A stretch of DNA of 64,000 nt from Marinomonas sp. MED121 (GCF_000153025.1 NZ_CH672429.1:375822-439821); one strand, 5' to 3'; shown: positions 19,240-30,253, counted from the first letter of the stretch. A program made the numbers and translations. Notes: generated from the sequence alone by a model not told the origin.

Positions 19240-20322
19240 TTAATAGCCGTATTTTTTCTCAAATGCATTCATAAAGTCGATCAGACTCACAACCCCTTCC
19301 ATTGGCATCGCATTATAAATACTGGCTCTCATCCCCCCTACAGAACGATGCCCCGCTAAGGTTTTTAACCCTGCCGCCTCGGACTCTTGCAAAAAGGCTT
19401 TTTCTAAAGACTCATCCGCCAAGGTAAAAGGAATATTCATGCGAGAACGGTAGTTAGCATCAATCCCATTTGAGAATAAACGACTCGCGTCTAATTTTTG
19501 GTATAAACGTCGCGCTTTCTCAACATTAATCTCTTCAATTGCTTCAACGCCACCTTGCTCAAGCAGCCATTCAAACACCAAATTAGCCAAATAAATACTG
19601 TAAGTTGGCGGTGTGTTTACCATGGAGCCATTTTCGGCAATTTTGGCAAAATTCCATGTTGTCGGTAATGCATCTTGGCTGCGTGCCAATAAATCTTTAC
19701 GAATAATGACAACCACAACACCCGCAGGACCAATATTTTTCTGGGCACCTGCATAAATCAAACCATAGCGACTCACATCAATTTTGCGAGACAGTATGGT
19801 TGATGATAAATCCGCAACAATTGGCAAATCAGTTTCAGGTAACTCAGCGAATTCTAAACCACCAATGGTCTCATTGGGAGTAATGTGAAGATATGATGCA
19901 GATTCATCAATTTCCAAACCATCAAAAGAAGGCACTGTTTGGTAATTCGAATCTTTAGATGACGCAAGAACATTCACTTTTGTGTATTTACCCGCTTCTT
20001 TAATCGCTTTCGCAGACCAAACACCTGTATCCAAATAACAAGCAGAATCATAACCCGGGGTTAAATTCGCAGGGATTTGAGCAAACAAAGTTGATGCGCC
20101 ACCTTGCATAAATAACACTTCATAATTTTCAGGAATATCAAGCAACTTGATCAAGTTTTGCTTAGCCGACTCTAAGACGGAAACAAACTCCTTACTGCGG
20201 TGACTCATTTCCATCACCGACATACCCACTCCGTGCCAATCCAGAATTTCACGTTGTGCTTTGACTAAGACAGCTTCAGGTAAAGCAGCAGGACCAGAAC
20301 AGAAATTATAAACACGAGACAT
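19240..20322 (-). CDS. serC: Phosphoserine aminotransferase
   Basis: 360 residues, full length. This PLP enzyme converts 3-phosphohydroxypyruvate to phosphoserine and also acts in pyridoxal phosphate synthesis. Starts MSRVYNFCSGPAALPEAVL. Further motifs are SVMEMSHRSKEF, FMQGGASTLFAQ, DLSSTILSRKID, and GAQKNIGPAGV with the PLP-binding lysine. The C-terminus has GHRSVGGMRASIYNAMP. It lies between gyrA, which has its own terminator, and pheA, as in pseudomonads. Confidence 0.97.
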   Translation of the reverse strand: MSRVYNFCSGPAALPEAVLVKAQREILDWHGVGMSVMEMSHRSKEFVSVLESAKQNLIKLLDIPENYEVLFMQGGASTLFAQIPANLTPGYDSACYLDTGVWSAKAIKEAGKYTKVNVLASSKDSNYQTVPSFDGLEIDESASYLHITPNETIGGLEFAELPETDLPIVADLSSTILSRKIDVSRYGLIYAGAQKNIGPAGVVVVIIRKDLLARSQDALPTTWNFAKIAENGSMVNTPPTYSIYLANLVFEWLLEQGGVEAIEEINVEKARRLYQKLDASRLFSNGIDANYRSRMNIPFTLADESLEKAFLQESEAAGLKTLAGHRSVGGMRASIYNAMPMEGVVSLIDFMNAFEKKYGY

Positions 20323-20368
20323 GACGCAAATAACCCTTCTTTAAAAAGCTAAAACAACTAAAAAACAC

Positions 20369-20397
20369 AAGGGCGCATTATTAAATAAGGCGCCCTT
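20369..20397 (-). terminator. Terminator of gyrA
   Basis: Perfect stem AAGGGCGC / GCGCCCTT with a 13-base loop, followed on the minus strand by GTGTTTTTTAG. It lies 33 bases past the gyrA stop. Confidence 0.85.
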
Positions 20398-20429
20398 GCT
20401 GAGATAACATTAACGATTAAGGCACTTAA

Positions 20430-23111
20430 TCATTGTTCAGACTCACCCGCATCAGGCTCTGCAGTTTCTGGAGCCGTTTCAGCATTTGCTTCAACCCCTT
20501 CCTCAACCGCTTCACCTTCAACGTCTTCAATGTCCTCGTCATCTTCTACAACTCGCACTACACCCACTAGCTGCTCTTCATTCGTCAATCGAATTAAAGT
20601 CACCCCTTGAGTATTACGACCCTGACAAGACACTTCACTGACTCGCGTACGAACTAAGGTTCCTTGATCAGTAATTAAGATAATCTCATCATCATCAGCC
20701 ACTTGAACCGCTCCGACAACCGGCCCATTACGATCAGACACCTGGATACCTATGACACCCTGTCCACCACGACCATAAACTGGAAAATCGTCAATTGCAG
20801 TACGCTTACCATAACCATGCTCACATGCCGTTAGGACACTCATCCCTTCTTCTGGCACGATCAAAGAGACCACTTTCGCACCTTCAGCAGCAAGTTTAAT
20901 ACCACGAACACCCGCGGCAGTTCGGCCCATTGCACGAACATCAGACTCTTTAAAGCGGATCGTTTTACCCGTACTAGAAACAAGCATGATGTCATCATTA
21001 CCATTCGTAATAGACACACCCACCAACTCATCAGATTCATCCAAACTTAACGCAATCAAGCCGGTTGAACGAGGTCGAGCAAAATGCTGCATGGCTGTTT
21101 TCTTCACGGTACCATTTGCTGTCGCCATAAAGATAAAGCTTTCAGCGTCTTCGCTCACTTCAGTCTCGGCATCTTCAGCATCTGATTTTTCAGGAGCAAC
21201 AAGCGGCAACAGAGCAGAAATGGACTCCCCTTCGCTTAATGGCAGAAGGTTAACAATAGGACGCCCTTTCGCATTTCGGCTGGCAACAGGAATTTCAAAT
21301 ACTCGCAGCCAGTAAACCTTACCAAAGTTACTGAATAACATGATGGTGTCATGGCTACTTGTGACTAACAAATGACTAATATGGTCTTCATCTTTCATAC
21401 TTGACGATGACTTACCACGCCCGCCACGACGTTGAGCTTGATACTCTTCTAGAGGCTGAGACTTGGCATAACCCGTATTAGAAATGGTTACTACCATTGG
21501 CGCTTCGTCAATTAGGTCAGCTACGGTCAAATCTTGACGGGAAGTCAGAATTTCAGTACGACGTACATCACCAAATTGCGCTTTAATTTCTTCCAGCTCT
21601 TCACGGATAACTTCCATCAATCTTGCAGGAGATGCCAAGATATGAAGTAGCTCCGCGATTAATTCAATTAGCGCTTTATATTCGTTCTGAAGTTTTTCGT
21701 GCTCTAGCCCTGTTAGGCGATGAAGACGAAGGTCAAGAATGGCTTGCGCTTGAACTGGAGATAAGTAGTAAGAACCGTCTTTAAAGCCAAACTCTTCAGG
21801 TAAATCATCTGGACGACAGGCATCCGTACCTGCACGCTCTAGCATTGCTGACACATCACCTGGGGCCCAGGCTTTAGAAACCAACTTCTCTTTCGCTTCT
21901 GCTGAAGTAGGAGATTGGCGAATCAACTCAATAATCTCTTCGATATTCGCTAATGCAACAGCCAAGCCTTCTAACACATGGCCACGCTCACGCGCTTTAC
22001 GAAGTTCGAAAATAGTACGGCGAGTAACAACTTCTCGTCTGTGCTTAACAAAGCACTCAAGCACTTGTTTCAGGTTTAACAACTCTGGACGCCCATCAAC
22101 CAAGGCCACCATGTTAATACCAAAAACACCCTGTAGTTGGGTTTGTATGAACAAGTTATTAACCACTACATCCGCGTTTTCACCCCGACGTAGTTCAATA
22201 ACAATACGCATACCGTCTTTATCAGACTCATCTCGAAGCTCACTGATGCCCTCAAGCTTTTTGTCTTTAACAAGCTCGGCAATTTTCTCAATGACTCTCG
22301 CCTTGTTTAACTGATAAGGGATTTCTGTGAAAACAATGGCTTCACGGTTCCCTTTCTCCATTGGCTCAATATGGTGACGTGCACGCATATAGATTTTGCC
22401 ACGACCCGTTTTATAAGCGTCGACAATACCCGCTCTGCCATTAATAAAGGCAGATGTTGGGAAGTCAGGGCCAGGAATGTATTCCATTAGCTCATCGATC
22501 GTAATGGCCTCGTTATCAATGAGCGCCAAACTACCATCAATCACTTCAGACAGGTTATGTGGCGGAATATTTGTAGCCATACCAACCGCAATACCAGAAG
22601 AGCCATTAACCAATAACCCTGGAATACGAGTGGGCATAACCTCAGGCATATGCTCTGTACCATCATAGTTAGGTACAAAATCAACCGTCTCTTTCTCAAG
22701 ATCCATCAGGAAGTTATGGGCAATTTTTTCCATACGAATTTCGGTATAACGCATCGCAGCTGGGTTATCACCATCTACAGAACCGAAGTTACCTTGACCA
22801 TCAACCAAGGTATAGCGCATGGAAAAAGGCTGGGCTAATCGAACAATTGCATCATAAACAGCCGTATCACCATGTGGGTGGTACTTACCAATTACGTTAC
22901 CAACGATACGAGCCGATTTTTTATATGCTTTATTCCAATCATTTTTCTCTTCATGCATCGCAAATAAAACGCGACGATGGACAGGTTTTAAACCGTCACG
23001 AACATCAGGCAAAGCTCGGCCAACAATAACACTCATGGCGTAATCTAAATAAGAGCTTTTCAGTTCGTTCTCAATACTGACGGGAGTAATTTCTTTGGCT
23101 AATTCACCCAT
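20430..23111 (-). CDS. gyrA: DNA gyrase subunit A
   Basis: 893 residues. ATP-dependent negative supercoiling with GyrB. The winged-helix active site has [10 protein letters not shown] with catalytic Tyr122. The quinolone region reads [17 protein letters not shown] with Thr83 and Asp87, the wild-type arrangement in Pseudomonas rather than a resistance change. The GyrA box QRRGGRGK, required for DNA wrapping, lies near residue 560, followed by the six-bladed C-terminal beta-pinwheel and a long acidic tail ([19 protein letters not shown]). Divergent from mtaD; its leader contains a small AGAGTC/GACTCT hairpin. Confidence 0.98.
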   Translation of the reverse strand: MGELAKEITPVSIENELKSSYLDYAMSVIVGRALPDVRDGLKPVHRRVLFAMHEEKNDWNKAYKKSARIVGNVIGKYHPHGDTAVYDAIVRLAQPFSMRYTLVDGQGNFGSVDGDNPAAMRYTEIRMEKIAHNFLMDLEKETVDFVPNYDGTEHMPEVMPTRIPGLLVNGSSGIAVGMATNIPPHNLSEVIDGSLALIDNEAITIDELMEYIPGPDFPTSAFINGRAGIVDAYKTGRGKIYMRARHHIEPMEKGNREAIVFTEIPYQLNKARVIEKIAELVKDKKLEGISELRDESDKDGMRIVIELRRGENADVVVNNLFIQTQLQGVFGINMVALVDGRPELLNLKQVLECFVKHRREVVTRRTIFELRKARERGHVLEGLAVALANIEEIIELIRQSPTSAEAKEKLVSKAWAPGDVSAMLERAGTDACRPDDLPEEFGFKDGSYYLSPVQAQAILDLRLHRLTGLEHEKLQNEYKALIELIAELLHILASPARLMEVIREELEEIKAQFGDVRRTEILTSRQDLTVADLIDEAPMVVTISNTGYAKSQPLEEYQAQRRGGRGKSSSSMKDEDHISHLLVTSSHDTIMLFSNFGKVYWLRVFEIPVASRNAKGRPIVNLLPLSEGESISALLPLVAPEKSDAEDAETEVSEDAESFIFMATANGTVKKTAMQHFARPRSTGLIALSLDESDELVGVSITNGNDDIMLVSSTGKTIRFKESDVRAMGRTAAGVRGIKLAAEGAKVVSLIVPEEGMSVLTACEHGYGKRTAIDDFPVYGRGGQGVIGIQVSDRNGPVVGAVQVADDDEIILITDQGTLVRTRVSEVSCQGRNTQGVTLIRLTNEEQLVGVVRVVEDDEDIEDVEGEAVEEGVEANAETAPETAEPDAGESEQ

Positions 23112-23324
23112 AGGTACAATCGTTCCTTATGCCTTAGAGTCACATCGACTCTCTGGATATGTTCTTTTTTTATAAGCGCGGCATTGTAGCACAAGCAATT
23201 CGATAACTCCCACTCTGAAATAGGAATTGATTTCACAGATGCTAATAGACTCAATCAAAGCCAGAACAAAAATCATTAAAAGTAAAAAAAATCGAGGTAA
23301 GACAAGACAAAAATACAGTTTAAA

Positions 23325-23355
23325 TTGGAATAACAGTGACCTTAACCGCTATAAT
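23325..23355 (+). promoter_or_regulatory. Candidate promoter for mtaD
   Basis: A perfect -10 box TATAAT (23350-23355) lies 26 bases before the mtaD ATG. The best -35 is TTGGAA with a long 19-base spacer. An AAGGAG ribosome site follows. Confidence 0.45.
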
Positions 23356-23381
23356 GTAACTATCTAAAATAAGGAGCTTGT

Positions 23382-24713
23382 ATGCCAAGTCGCAGTCAAG
23401 AAAAGCAATCAATTAACACCCTAATCCATGCCAAATGGATAGCTAGGGTAAGCATTGACGAGCTCCTTGTTGATCATAGCATTGCACTTAATCAGGGAAT
23501 TATCATAGAGGTATTGCCAACAGGGAGTGCTTTACAGAAGTATCAAGCAAATTCAACTTATTCACTTGATCAACACCTTGTTACACCAGGTTTCATCAAT
23601 ACCCATGGCCATGCCGCCATGACGCTTTTCAGGGGCCTAGCTGATGATCTCCCCCTTATGACTTGGCTTGAGGAACACATCTGGCCCCAAGAAACGAAAT
23701 GGCTGAGTGCAGAATTCACTAGAGTCGGCAGTGAACTTGCGATTGCAGAAATGATTAAAAGTGGCACGACTTGTTTTAGCGATAATTACTTCTTTAGCCA
23801 AGAGGTAGGTAAAGCAGCAGAAAAAGCCGGTATAAGAGCACAACTTTGCCCCACTATTTTGAACATCAAAACCCCATGGGCGGCAAATATTGATGAGTAT
23901 TTAGCAAAGGCAGAAGAAAGCTATCACACCTTTGAAAGCAACCCTCTTATCTACAGCATACTTGGGCCGCATTCACCTTATGTTTTAACGGATAACGATC
24001 TCAGCAAAGTGGCTAACAAGGCAAATGAACTTGATTGCATGATCCAAATGCATATACATGAAACCGCTCAAGAAATTAGCCATTCACTAGAAAATTATTA
24101 TTGCCGACCACTGGCAAGGCTAGATAGAGTGAGTATGCTAGATGAGAAACTCCAAGCCGTTCACATGACACAACTCACAGAACATGAAATGGATTTACTC
24201 GCCGAACGCAATGTAAAAGTCATCCATTGCCCAGAATCCAACCTCAAACTCGCCAGTGGCTTTTGCCCTATAAGTTCACTAAAAACTAGAAACATCACCA
24301 TAGGTCTTGGTACAGATGGTGCTGCCAGCAATAATGATCTCGATATGTTAGGCGAAATGCGCAGCGCTTCTCTTTTAGCCAAAGCAAGCTCGTCTAATGC
24401 GACCACATTAAATGCGACAGAAACCTTACGCATGGCGACACTGGATGGCGCAAAAAGCATAGGCCTTGATAAACTAATAGGCAGCATAGAACCCACAAAA
24501 CAAGCTGACTTATGTGCAATTAAGCTCGACGAACTCGCCAACCTGCCAATTTACAACCCAATATCACAACTTATCTATACCGCTAACCGAAGCCAAGTTA
24601 GCCATGTTTGGGTCGCAGGTAAGATACTACTCAAAGACAAAGAACTTATGACAATAGACACAAACAAGCTCAAAGAAGAGGTACAGGTGTGGCAAAGGAA
24701 ACTCACACTCTAA
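23382..24713 (+). CDS. mtaD: 5-methylthioadenosine/S-adenosylhomocysteine deaminase (TRZ/ATZ family)
   Basis: 443-residue metal-dependent amidohydrolase. Deaminates methylthioadenosine and S-adenosylhomocysteine in nucleoside salvage. Motifs are TPGFINTHGHAAMTLFRGLADDLPL with metal-binding histidines, MQMHIHETAQE, VIHCPESNLKLASG and GLGTDGAASNNDLDM. The start has a strong AAGGAG site. In pseudomonads this gene sits next to mtnA and gyrA; mtnA is not present here, so the methylthioinosine product must be handled elsewhere. ubiG follows 81 bases downstream. Confidence 0.93.
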   Translation: MPSRSQEKQSINTLIHAKWIARVSIDELLVDHSIALNQGIIIEVLPTGSALQKYQANSTYSLDQHLVTPGFINTHGHAAMTLFRGLADDLPLMTWLEEHIWPQETKWLSAEFTRVGSELAIAEMIKSGTTCFSDNYFFSQEVGKAAEKAGIRAQLCPTILNIKTPWAANIDEYLAKAEESYHTFESNPLIYSILGPHSPYVLTDNDLSKVANKANELDCMIQMHIHETAQEISHSLENYYCRPLARLDRVSMLDEKLQAVHMTQLTEHEMDLLAERNVKVIHCPESNLKLASGFCPISSLKTRNITIGLGTDGAASNNDLDMLGEMRSASLLAKASSSNATTLNATETLRMATLDGAKSIGLDKLIGSIEPTKQADLCAIKLDELANLPIYNPISQLIYTANRSQVSHVWVAGKILLKDKELMTIDTNKLKEEVQVWQRKLTL

Positions 24714-24794
24714 CTTTTTAAACACTCACTGATTTAATAATAATCTGAACCCTATTCCTAATTTTGATTTAACCCCTTTATATTGGAACTTTTC

Positions 24795-25517
24795 ATGAAT
24801 AGCGACGCAAATTCAAGCAATGTAGACAATGCAGAAATCGCAAAATTTGAAGCACTAGCCAGCCGTTGGTGGGATAAAGAAAGCGAATTTAAACCACTTC
24901 ACGACATCAATCCTCTTCGTACAAGATACATAGATGAAAGAGCGCAACTTGCTGGTAAAAAAACTATAGATATAGGCTGTGGTGGCGGTATTTTATCAGA
25001 GTCAATGGCACAAGCAGGGGCTCAAGTTAAAGGTATTGATATGGGAGAAGCACCCTTAGGTGTCGCTCGATTACATAAATTAGAAAGCCAGCTTGATATC
25101 GATTACGAGCGTATTACTGCAGAAGAAATAGCAGATAGAGAAGCAGGTCAATATGATATTGTTACCTGCCTAGAGATGCTTGAGCATGTACCAGACCCCT
25201 CTTCTATTATCAGAGCATGCTACAAACTTGTAAAACCTGGTGGACATGTCTTCTTCTCCACAATTAACCGTAATCCTAAAGCCTATTTATTTGCCGTTAT
25301 TGGCGCTGAGTATGTACTGAACATGCTACCTAAAGGCACACATGACTATGCTAAATTTATTCAACCTGCCGAACTTAGCAATTATGCCCGCCTTGCAGGA
25401 CTTGATGTCCATGAGCTTACCGGCATGACTTACAACCCTATCACCAAGCAATATCGGTTAAATAATAAAGACGTATCGGTTAACTATCTGATGCACACAA
25501 CAAAAACAATAGATTAG
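24795..25517 (+). CDS. ubiG: Ubiquinone biosynthesis O-methyltransferase
   Basis: 240 residues from the ATG at 24795 (a TTG at 24783 is in frame but less likely). Performs both O-methylations in ubiquinone synthesis. The start [36 protein letters not shown] and the SAM-binding motif [15 protein letters not shown] are diagnostic, with [11 protein letters not shown] and [19 protein letters not shown] further on. Only 33 bases separate it from yciK. Pseudomonads carry the phosphatase gene mupP in that position; here it is absent. Confidence 0.96.
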   Translation: MNSDANSSNVDNAEIAKFEALASRWWDKESEFKPLHDINPLRTRYIDERAQLAGKKTIDIGCGGGILSESMAQAGAQVKGIDMGEAPLGVARLHKLESQLDIDYERITAEEIADREAGQYDIVTCLEMLEHVPDPSSIIRACYKLVKPGGHVFFSTINRNPKAYLFAVIGAEYVLNMLPKGTHDYAKFIQPAELSNYARLAGLDVHELTGMTYNPITKQYRLNNKDVSVNYLMHTTKTID

Positions 25518-25550
25518 ACCGCTTACTTTCAGATATTCAAAGGAATTTAT

Positions 25551-26315
25551 ATGTTAGATTACCAAGCACCGAGCGACCTATTAAAAGACAAGATCATTCT
25601 TGTCACAGGAGCAGGAGACGGGATAGGACGAGTTGCTGCTATCAATTATGCAAAGCATGGCGCGACCGTTATTTTACTTGGCCGTACAACCAAAAAACTC
25701 GAAGCCGTTTACGATGAAATAGAAAACCTAGGTTACCCTCAGGCAGCCATTGTGCCATTGAATTTAGATGGCGCCACTGAACACGATTACGCCGACCTTG
25801 CCAACATTATTGAAACTGAATTTGGTCAACTCGACGGCCTACTTCATAACGCAAGCATTCTTGGTGACAGAACAGGGTTAGCGAACTATGAAGCCAGCAC
25901 TTTTGAGCAGGTCATGCGCATCAATGTCACCAGCCAATTTATGCTAACTCAAGCAGTCATGCCCTTATTGCAAAAAGCAAAGAGCGCTTCTATTGCCTTT
26001 ACTACATCGAGTGTTGGCCGCAAAGCTCGTGCTTACTGGGGCGCTTATGCAGTTTCAAAATTTGCTACCGAAGCCATGATGCAACTTCTTGCTGACGAAC
26101 TAGAAAACACGTCTGAAATTCGAGTCAATGCCATTAACCCAGGTGCAACAGCGACAAGCATGCGCTCTCGTGCTTACCCAGCAGAAGATCCAAATACAAT
26201 TGCATCACCAGAAGATATCATGCCGCTTTACCTCTATTTAATGGGTGATGACAGCCTTGAAGTAAATGGTCAATCCATTGACGCGCAAGAAAAAAAGGAA
26301 AAAACTAGCAATTAA
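25551..26315 (+). CDS. yciK: YciK-type short-chain dehydrogenase/reductase
   Basis: 254-residue Rossmann-fold oxidoreductase of the YciK group. Nucleotide-binding TGAGDGIGR near residues 19-27, the LHNAS motif (NNAG equivalent), the catalytic triad Ser in FTTSSVGRKARAYW and YxxxK in YAVSK, and INPGATATSMRSRAYPAEDP. Substrate unknown. It closes the mtaD-ubiG-yciK run and is followed by a strong terminator, as expected for the last gene of an operon. Confidence 0.9.
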   Translation: MLDYQAPSDLLKDKIILVTGAGDGIGRVAAINYAKHGATVILLGRTTKKLEAVYDEIENLGYPQAAIVPLNLDGATEHDYADLANIIETEFGQLDGLLHNASILGDRTGLANYEASTFEQVMRINVTSQFMLTQAVMPLLQKAKSASIAFTTSSVGRKARAYWGAYAVSKFATEAMMQLLADELENTSEIRVNAINPGATATSMRSRAYPAEDPNTIASPEDIMPLYLYLMGDDSLEVNGQSIDAQEKKEKTSN

Positions 26316-26329
26316 AGTTTAAATTTTTC

Positions 26330-26367
26330 GAACAAAAAAAGAGAGCTCCGGCTCTCTTTTTTTGTTC
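26330..26367 (+). terminator. Strong terminator after yciK
   Basis: Perfect 17-bp inverted repeat GAACAAAAAAAGAGAGC / GCTCTCTTTTTTTGTTC with a 4-base loop. The GC-rich core GAGAGC/GCTCTC is followed by T7. Confidence 0.95.
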
Positions 26368-26455
26368 AAACCCTCTAAAAATGGGGCTAAAAAAGCTTTG
26401 CACTTAAAAAACACCTGCTGTTAGTATGTGAAATCCATTTTTTGATTTGCATAAT

Positions 26456-29386
26456 ATGTCCTTATTTAAAAAACGATTCATAAAATATTTCATAGTAAAG
26501 TTGGCTAAACGCAGCAGTATTTGCCTCATCCCTCTTATGATCACACCAGAGCTAATTGCAAAGCCTTCTGAACCAACACCAAACTTGAATACATTAGACA
26601 ACCCAATGACCCCTATTAAGCAAAGCCAAAGTGATCAAAACCAATATCGACACATTATTCTGAAGAACGGCTTACAAGTCATTTTAGTACAAGACCCTAA
26701 AGCCGAAAAAGCATCAGCAGCGTTAGCTGTAGGTGTTGGTGCAAATGACAACCCTAAAGGACAAGAAGGTCTCACTCATTTCCTGGAACATATGCTTTTT
26801 TTAGGCACAGAAAAATACCCTGAGGCAGATGAGTACAAAACCTATATCAATGAGTTTGGAGGCTCCAACAATGCCTATACAGCCGCCAATCACACCAACT
26901 ATTTTTTTGATGTTTTAGCCCCAGGCTATGAAGGTGCGCTAGATCGTTTTTCACAATTTTTTATCGCCCCTTTATTTAGTGAAGAATATGCCCAAAGAGA
27001 ACGCAAAGCGGTTCACTCTGAATACATTGCTAAAATCAATGATGATGCAAGACGCAGCAATCAAGCGTTTAAAACCTTATTTAACCCAGCACACCCAAGC
27101 AACCACTTTAGTGTTGGCAACTTAGAGACTTTAAAAGATCGACCAAATTTACCTTTAAGAGAGCAGCTACTCGCTAGCTATAAGACATTTTACTTTGCCC
27201 AAAATATGACGCTGTCATTAGTTGCAAACCTGCCACTTGAGCAATTAGAAAGCCTTGCCAAGAAGTACTTTACAGCAATTAAAGCAACAACACTTACATC
27301 AACACTTGCCATAAGTAAGCTTCCACCACTAACCCTAGACAACACAGATAAACTGCAATTTATTCGCCCCATTAAAGATAGAAATACCCTTAGTTTAAAT
27401 TTCATACTGCCACCCCAAAAAGCAAATTATAAAGACCAGCCAACACGTTATTTAAGCTATTTACTAGGCCAAGAAAGCCAAGGGTCACTGCATAGCTATC
27501 TTAAGTCTAAAGGGTGGGCACGCTCTTTAAGCGCTGGGTTAGGGGCAGACTATATAAATAAACAAACCTTTAATATTCGAATTCGATTAACCGATGATGG
27601 GTTAGTCGATATAGACAAGGTTATTTTGGCTGTTTTTGCGAATATCAATGAAATCAAAAACAATGAGATAAACAAGACTTACATTGAAGAGGAAAAAGCC
27701 CTTTCTCAATTAGGTTTTAATTACCACAGCTATATAGAGCCCATGCAACTATCCAGGACCCTTGCCAGCCAACTATTGACTGTCCCAGCAACGGATGTGC
27801 TTGATGCGTTTCAGATCACACAAGTTGCAGACACACAAAAGATTAAAGCTTTATCCGCGCTTCTAACCAGTGACAACATGCTGGTGCAAATTGAAACAAA
27901 AGGACAAGTGCCAACTCACTGGGGCCAAACTGAGCCAGAATGGCAACTTGAGCCTTGGTACCAGAGCCAATACGCCAATCTCACTTTTAACCAAGATTTT
28001 CTAACATCACTCACTCACGCCCCTAAAATTGATGCACTGCAGGCACCAGAGAAAAACACTTATATTCCATCCTCCCTGTCTCTTATTAATGGCTACGATG
28101 AGATACCCAAACAGGTATATGAGGCAGAAGGGATTAATTTTTGGCACAGATCTGACGACAGATTTGATAAACCTAAAAGCAGTAACTATCTCGCGATTCG
28201 CTACCCAGGTGCCTCTGATAATAACCAACAATATGTATTAAATAAGTTGTGGGCGCGACTACTCAACGATGCCTTAAGTGAAGCAACCTACCTGCCTTAC
28301 AATGCCAATTTAAACTACAACATTTATGCTCATATTAACGGTCTAACACTGGTTACCGCAGGCTATAATGACAAGCAAAACAAATACCTTATGTGGTTAA
28401 TGAAGCAAATTAATCAAATTGAGCCTGAGTCTGAACGCTTCGAGCTGGCTAAACAACAACTCAAGAAAGACCTACTAAATAGCAAGCATGCTAATGCTTA
28501 TTCTGTTGCACTGTGGCGTTTATCAGAGATATTAATTGAGGATAGTCATACGATTACAGACATGCTTTCCACTCTAGACAATATTCAATACAAGGACATT
28601 ATTGCTTTTAAAAACAAAGCACTCAGTCAATATAATCTAGTTGGCTTTAGCAATGGTAATATCGAAAAAGACCAAACTGTTGAGCTTGCCCAAAGCCTTG
28701 AAACCCTTTATCAATCGAGCCTAAAGCCATCTCCTGCCAAGCAAATAAAACGACAGCTATTAGACTCAGGTAGCCGACAAGCCTTCAAAGTTGACACTAC
28801 CAGCCAAGATAACGCCATCTTGTATGTTCTTTCAGGAAAGCTTGAAGATAATTTCACCGAAAAAGCCCACTTCACCCTACTTAAACAAGCGATTGGCAGC
28901 CGTTTTTTTAGCCAACTTAGAACAGAAAAGCAGCTAGGCTATATTGTTAGCACACACAATTTAACCAAAGCTGACGTACCCGCGATTGGTTTTACCGTTC
29001 AATCACCAGATCATGAAAGCCCTGAGATTGTGGATGAGATAGAAACATTTATCAGCCAAGACCTTGAGCGCATTTGCAATATCTCTCCTGATGAGTTCGA
29101 AACAATTCGCAACAACATCTTGGTTCAATTAAAACGCGAGCCAAAAGAACTAGGTGAAGACACAAGCCGTTTCTGGCGAGAAATCGCAAAACCCGAACAA
29201 AACTTCTACAAGCGCGAAAAATTTATAGCGGCAATTGAAGGAATTAAACAGAGCACCTTTAATGACTTTGTCACCCAGCAGATTTTATCAGGCAAAGCCC
29301 CCAGCATACTGGTGCATAACCAACCATTAATAGAAAGCGACTTGAAGGAAAACTGGCAAGAAGTCTCAGCCAACTCCAACCTATAA
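26456..29386 (+). CDS. Insulinase-family M16 metallopeptidase, pitrilysin (protease III)-like
   Basis: 976 residues, near protease III (962). The inverted zinc motif HFLEH (in GLTHFLEHMLFLGTEKYPEADEY) is intact, with the distal glutamate in the RERKAVHSEY segment. Four M16 domains are expected: the active N-terminal domain, an inactive one, and two C-terminal ones (LRTEKQLGYIVSTHNLTKAD is typical of the last pair). The N-terminus is basic and then hydrophobic (SSICLIPLMITPELIAKP), consistent with export to the periplasm. ATG at 26456 is preferred over a TTG nine bases earlier; neither has a good ribosome site. The gene is isolated by terminators on both sides. Confidence 0.92.
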   Translation: MSLFKKRFIKYFIVKLAKRSSICLIPLMITPELIAKPSEPTPNLNTLDNPMTPIKQSQSDQNQYRHIILKNGLQVILVQDPKAEKASAALAVGVGANDNPKGQEGLTHFLEHMLFLGTEKYPEADEYKTYINEFGGSNNAYTAANHTNYFFDVLAPGYEGALDRFSQFFIAPLFSEEYAQRERKAVHSEYIAKINDDARRSNQAFKTLFNPAHPSNHFSVGNLETLKDRPNLPLREQLLASYKTFYFAQNMTLSLVANLPLEQLESLAKKYFTAIKATTLTSTLAISKLPPLTLDNTDKLQFIRPIKDRNTLSLNFILPPQKANYKDQPTRYLSYLLGQESQGSLHSYLKSKGWARSLSAGLGADYINKQTFNIRIRLTDDGLVDIDKVILAVFANINEIKNNEINKTYIEEEKALSQLGFNYHSYIEPMQLSRTLASQLLTVPATDVLDAFQITQVADTQKIKALSALLTSDNMLVQIETKGQVPTHWGQTEPEWQLEPWYQSQYANLTFNQDFLTSLTHAPKIDALQAPEKNTYIPSSLSLINGYDEIPKQVYEAEGINFWHRSDDRFDKPKSSNYLAIRYPGASDNNQQYVLNKLWARLLNDALSEATYLPYNANLNYNIYAHINGLTLVTAGYNDKQNKYLMWLMKQINQIEPESERFELAKQQLKKDLLNSKHANAYSVALWRLSEILIEDSHTITDMLSTLDNIQYKDIIAFKNKALSQYNLVGFSNGNIEKDQTVELAQSLETLYQSSLKPSPAKQIKRQLLDSGSRQAFKVDTTSQDNAILYVLSGKLEDNFTEKAHFTLLKQAIGSRFFSQLRTEKQLGYIVSTHNLTKADVPAIGFTVQSPDHESPEIVDEIETFISQDLERICNISPDEFETIRNNILVQLKREPKELGEDTSRFWREIAKPEQNFYKREKFIAAIEGIKQSTFNDFVTQQILSGKAPSILVHNQPLIESDLKENWQEVSANSNL

Positions 29387-29393
29387 CGAGCAT

Positions 29394-29426
29394 AAAAAAT
29401 GCCAGCATTTTGCTGGCATTTTTTTG
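29394..29426. terminator. Bidirectional terminator
   Basis: ATGCCAGC / GCTGGCAT stem flanked by A-run and T7, between the convergent M16 protease gene and the secreted unknown. Confidence 0.92.
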
Positions 29427-29454
29427 ATTAAACCTAAATTGACAAGGATTGGGA

Positions 29455-30102
29455 TTAGCCACCAATTAGCTTTTCTAACATGTCATCATTGCTTTGCTCA
29501 ACTTGTGGCGCACTATCCTCTTGTACCTCGCTACGCCCCTTACCATTAATAAAGTTATCTAACTCAGAATCAACCGAGTTTCTCGCATTCTGGGACCCTG
29601 GTTGCTGTGGACTCATATTAGAAAAGTCCCCTGTGTCTAACCCATTGCTCTCTTGCGTCGGAAAGCCAATTTCTTGGGTAATATCCCCCTGATTCTGTAG
29701 CAGCTTATCCTTCTGATCTCCAAATAAACCCACTTCAGGCATCATAGCCATACGCTTTTTTTGTATTTCAGCAGGGATATGTCCAGTAAACAGCACAGTA
29801 TAGGGAGCATCTTCTGTCCGTCTATTTACTTCATCATAAATAGACTGTTCTCTCATTGCGGCTTCATTAAGTTCAAGATAGGATAAACGCTCATCATTAG
29901 CTGTAATAACAACGTTTTGGGCCACTTCAGGCTTGGTTTCTTCTGCGCGAATAACACCGACTTCCAATTCTGTATCGAGCACAACTTGGTGAGTGGTTCT
30001 TATCACTTTATCGCCATAGACAATATCTACCACACGCCTTTCAATCGTTTGGGCAAACAATCCAGATGACATTAGCGCGATTAGCACAGCAGACTTATAC
30101 AC
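29455..30102 (-). CDS. Secreted hypothetical protein
   Basis: 215 residues. A short signal peptide (MYKSAVLIALMSSGLFAQT) suggests cleavage after FAQ or GLFA. The mature protein has an N-terminal beta-rich part (RRVVDIVYGDKVIRTTHQVVL), a central segment EAAMREQSIYDEVNRRTEDAPYTVLFTGHIPAEIQKKRM, and a long low-complexity Gln/Asn/Ser/Asp-rich tail that looks disordered. No known domain is recognised. Single gene, convergent with the protease gene, sharing its terminator. Probably a real exported protein of unknown role. Confidence 0.7.
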   Translation of the reverse strand: MYKSAVLIALMSSGLFAQTIERRVVDIVYGDKVIRTTHQVVLDTELEVGVIRAEETKPEVAQNVVITANDERLSYLELNEAAMREQSIYDEVNRRTEDAPYTVLFTGHIPAEIQKKRMAMMPEVGLFGDQKDKLLQNQGDITQEIGFPTQESNGLDTGDFSNMSPQQPGSQNARNSVDSELDNFINGKGRSEVQEDSAPQVEQSNDDMLEKLIGG

Positions 30103-30253
30103 AAAACCCTCGCCTAAAAACTTAGCAAATAACAGAATAACCTTATTGAGTGTACCTCACTAGCAGATAAACTCTAACCTTAATTTATCGGCGCCTATGA
30201 AGATAACTCAAGCACCCAGCTTTATATTAATACCGCCTCATTGTGACAGATAT

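Noticed and set aside
22860..22900. Quinolone-resistance change in GyrA (Thr83)
   Set aside because: Thr at this position with Asp87 is wild type in pseudomonad-like GyrA; it is not evidence of selection.
28007..28241. Opposed short frames inside the M16 protease gene
   Set aside because: Shadow frames of a confident coding sequence on the plus strand.
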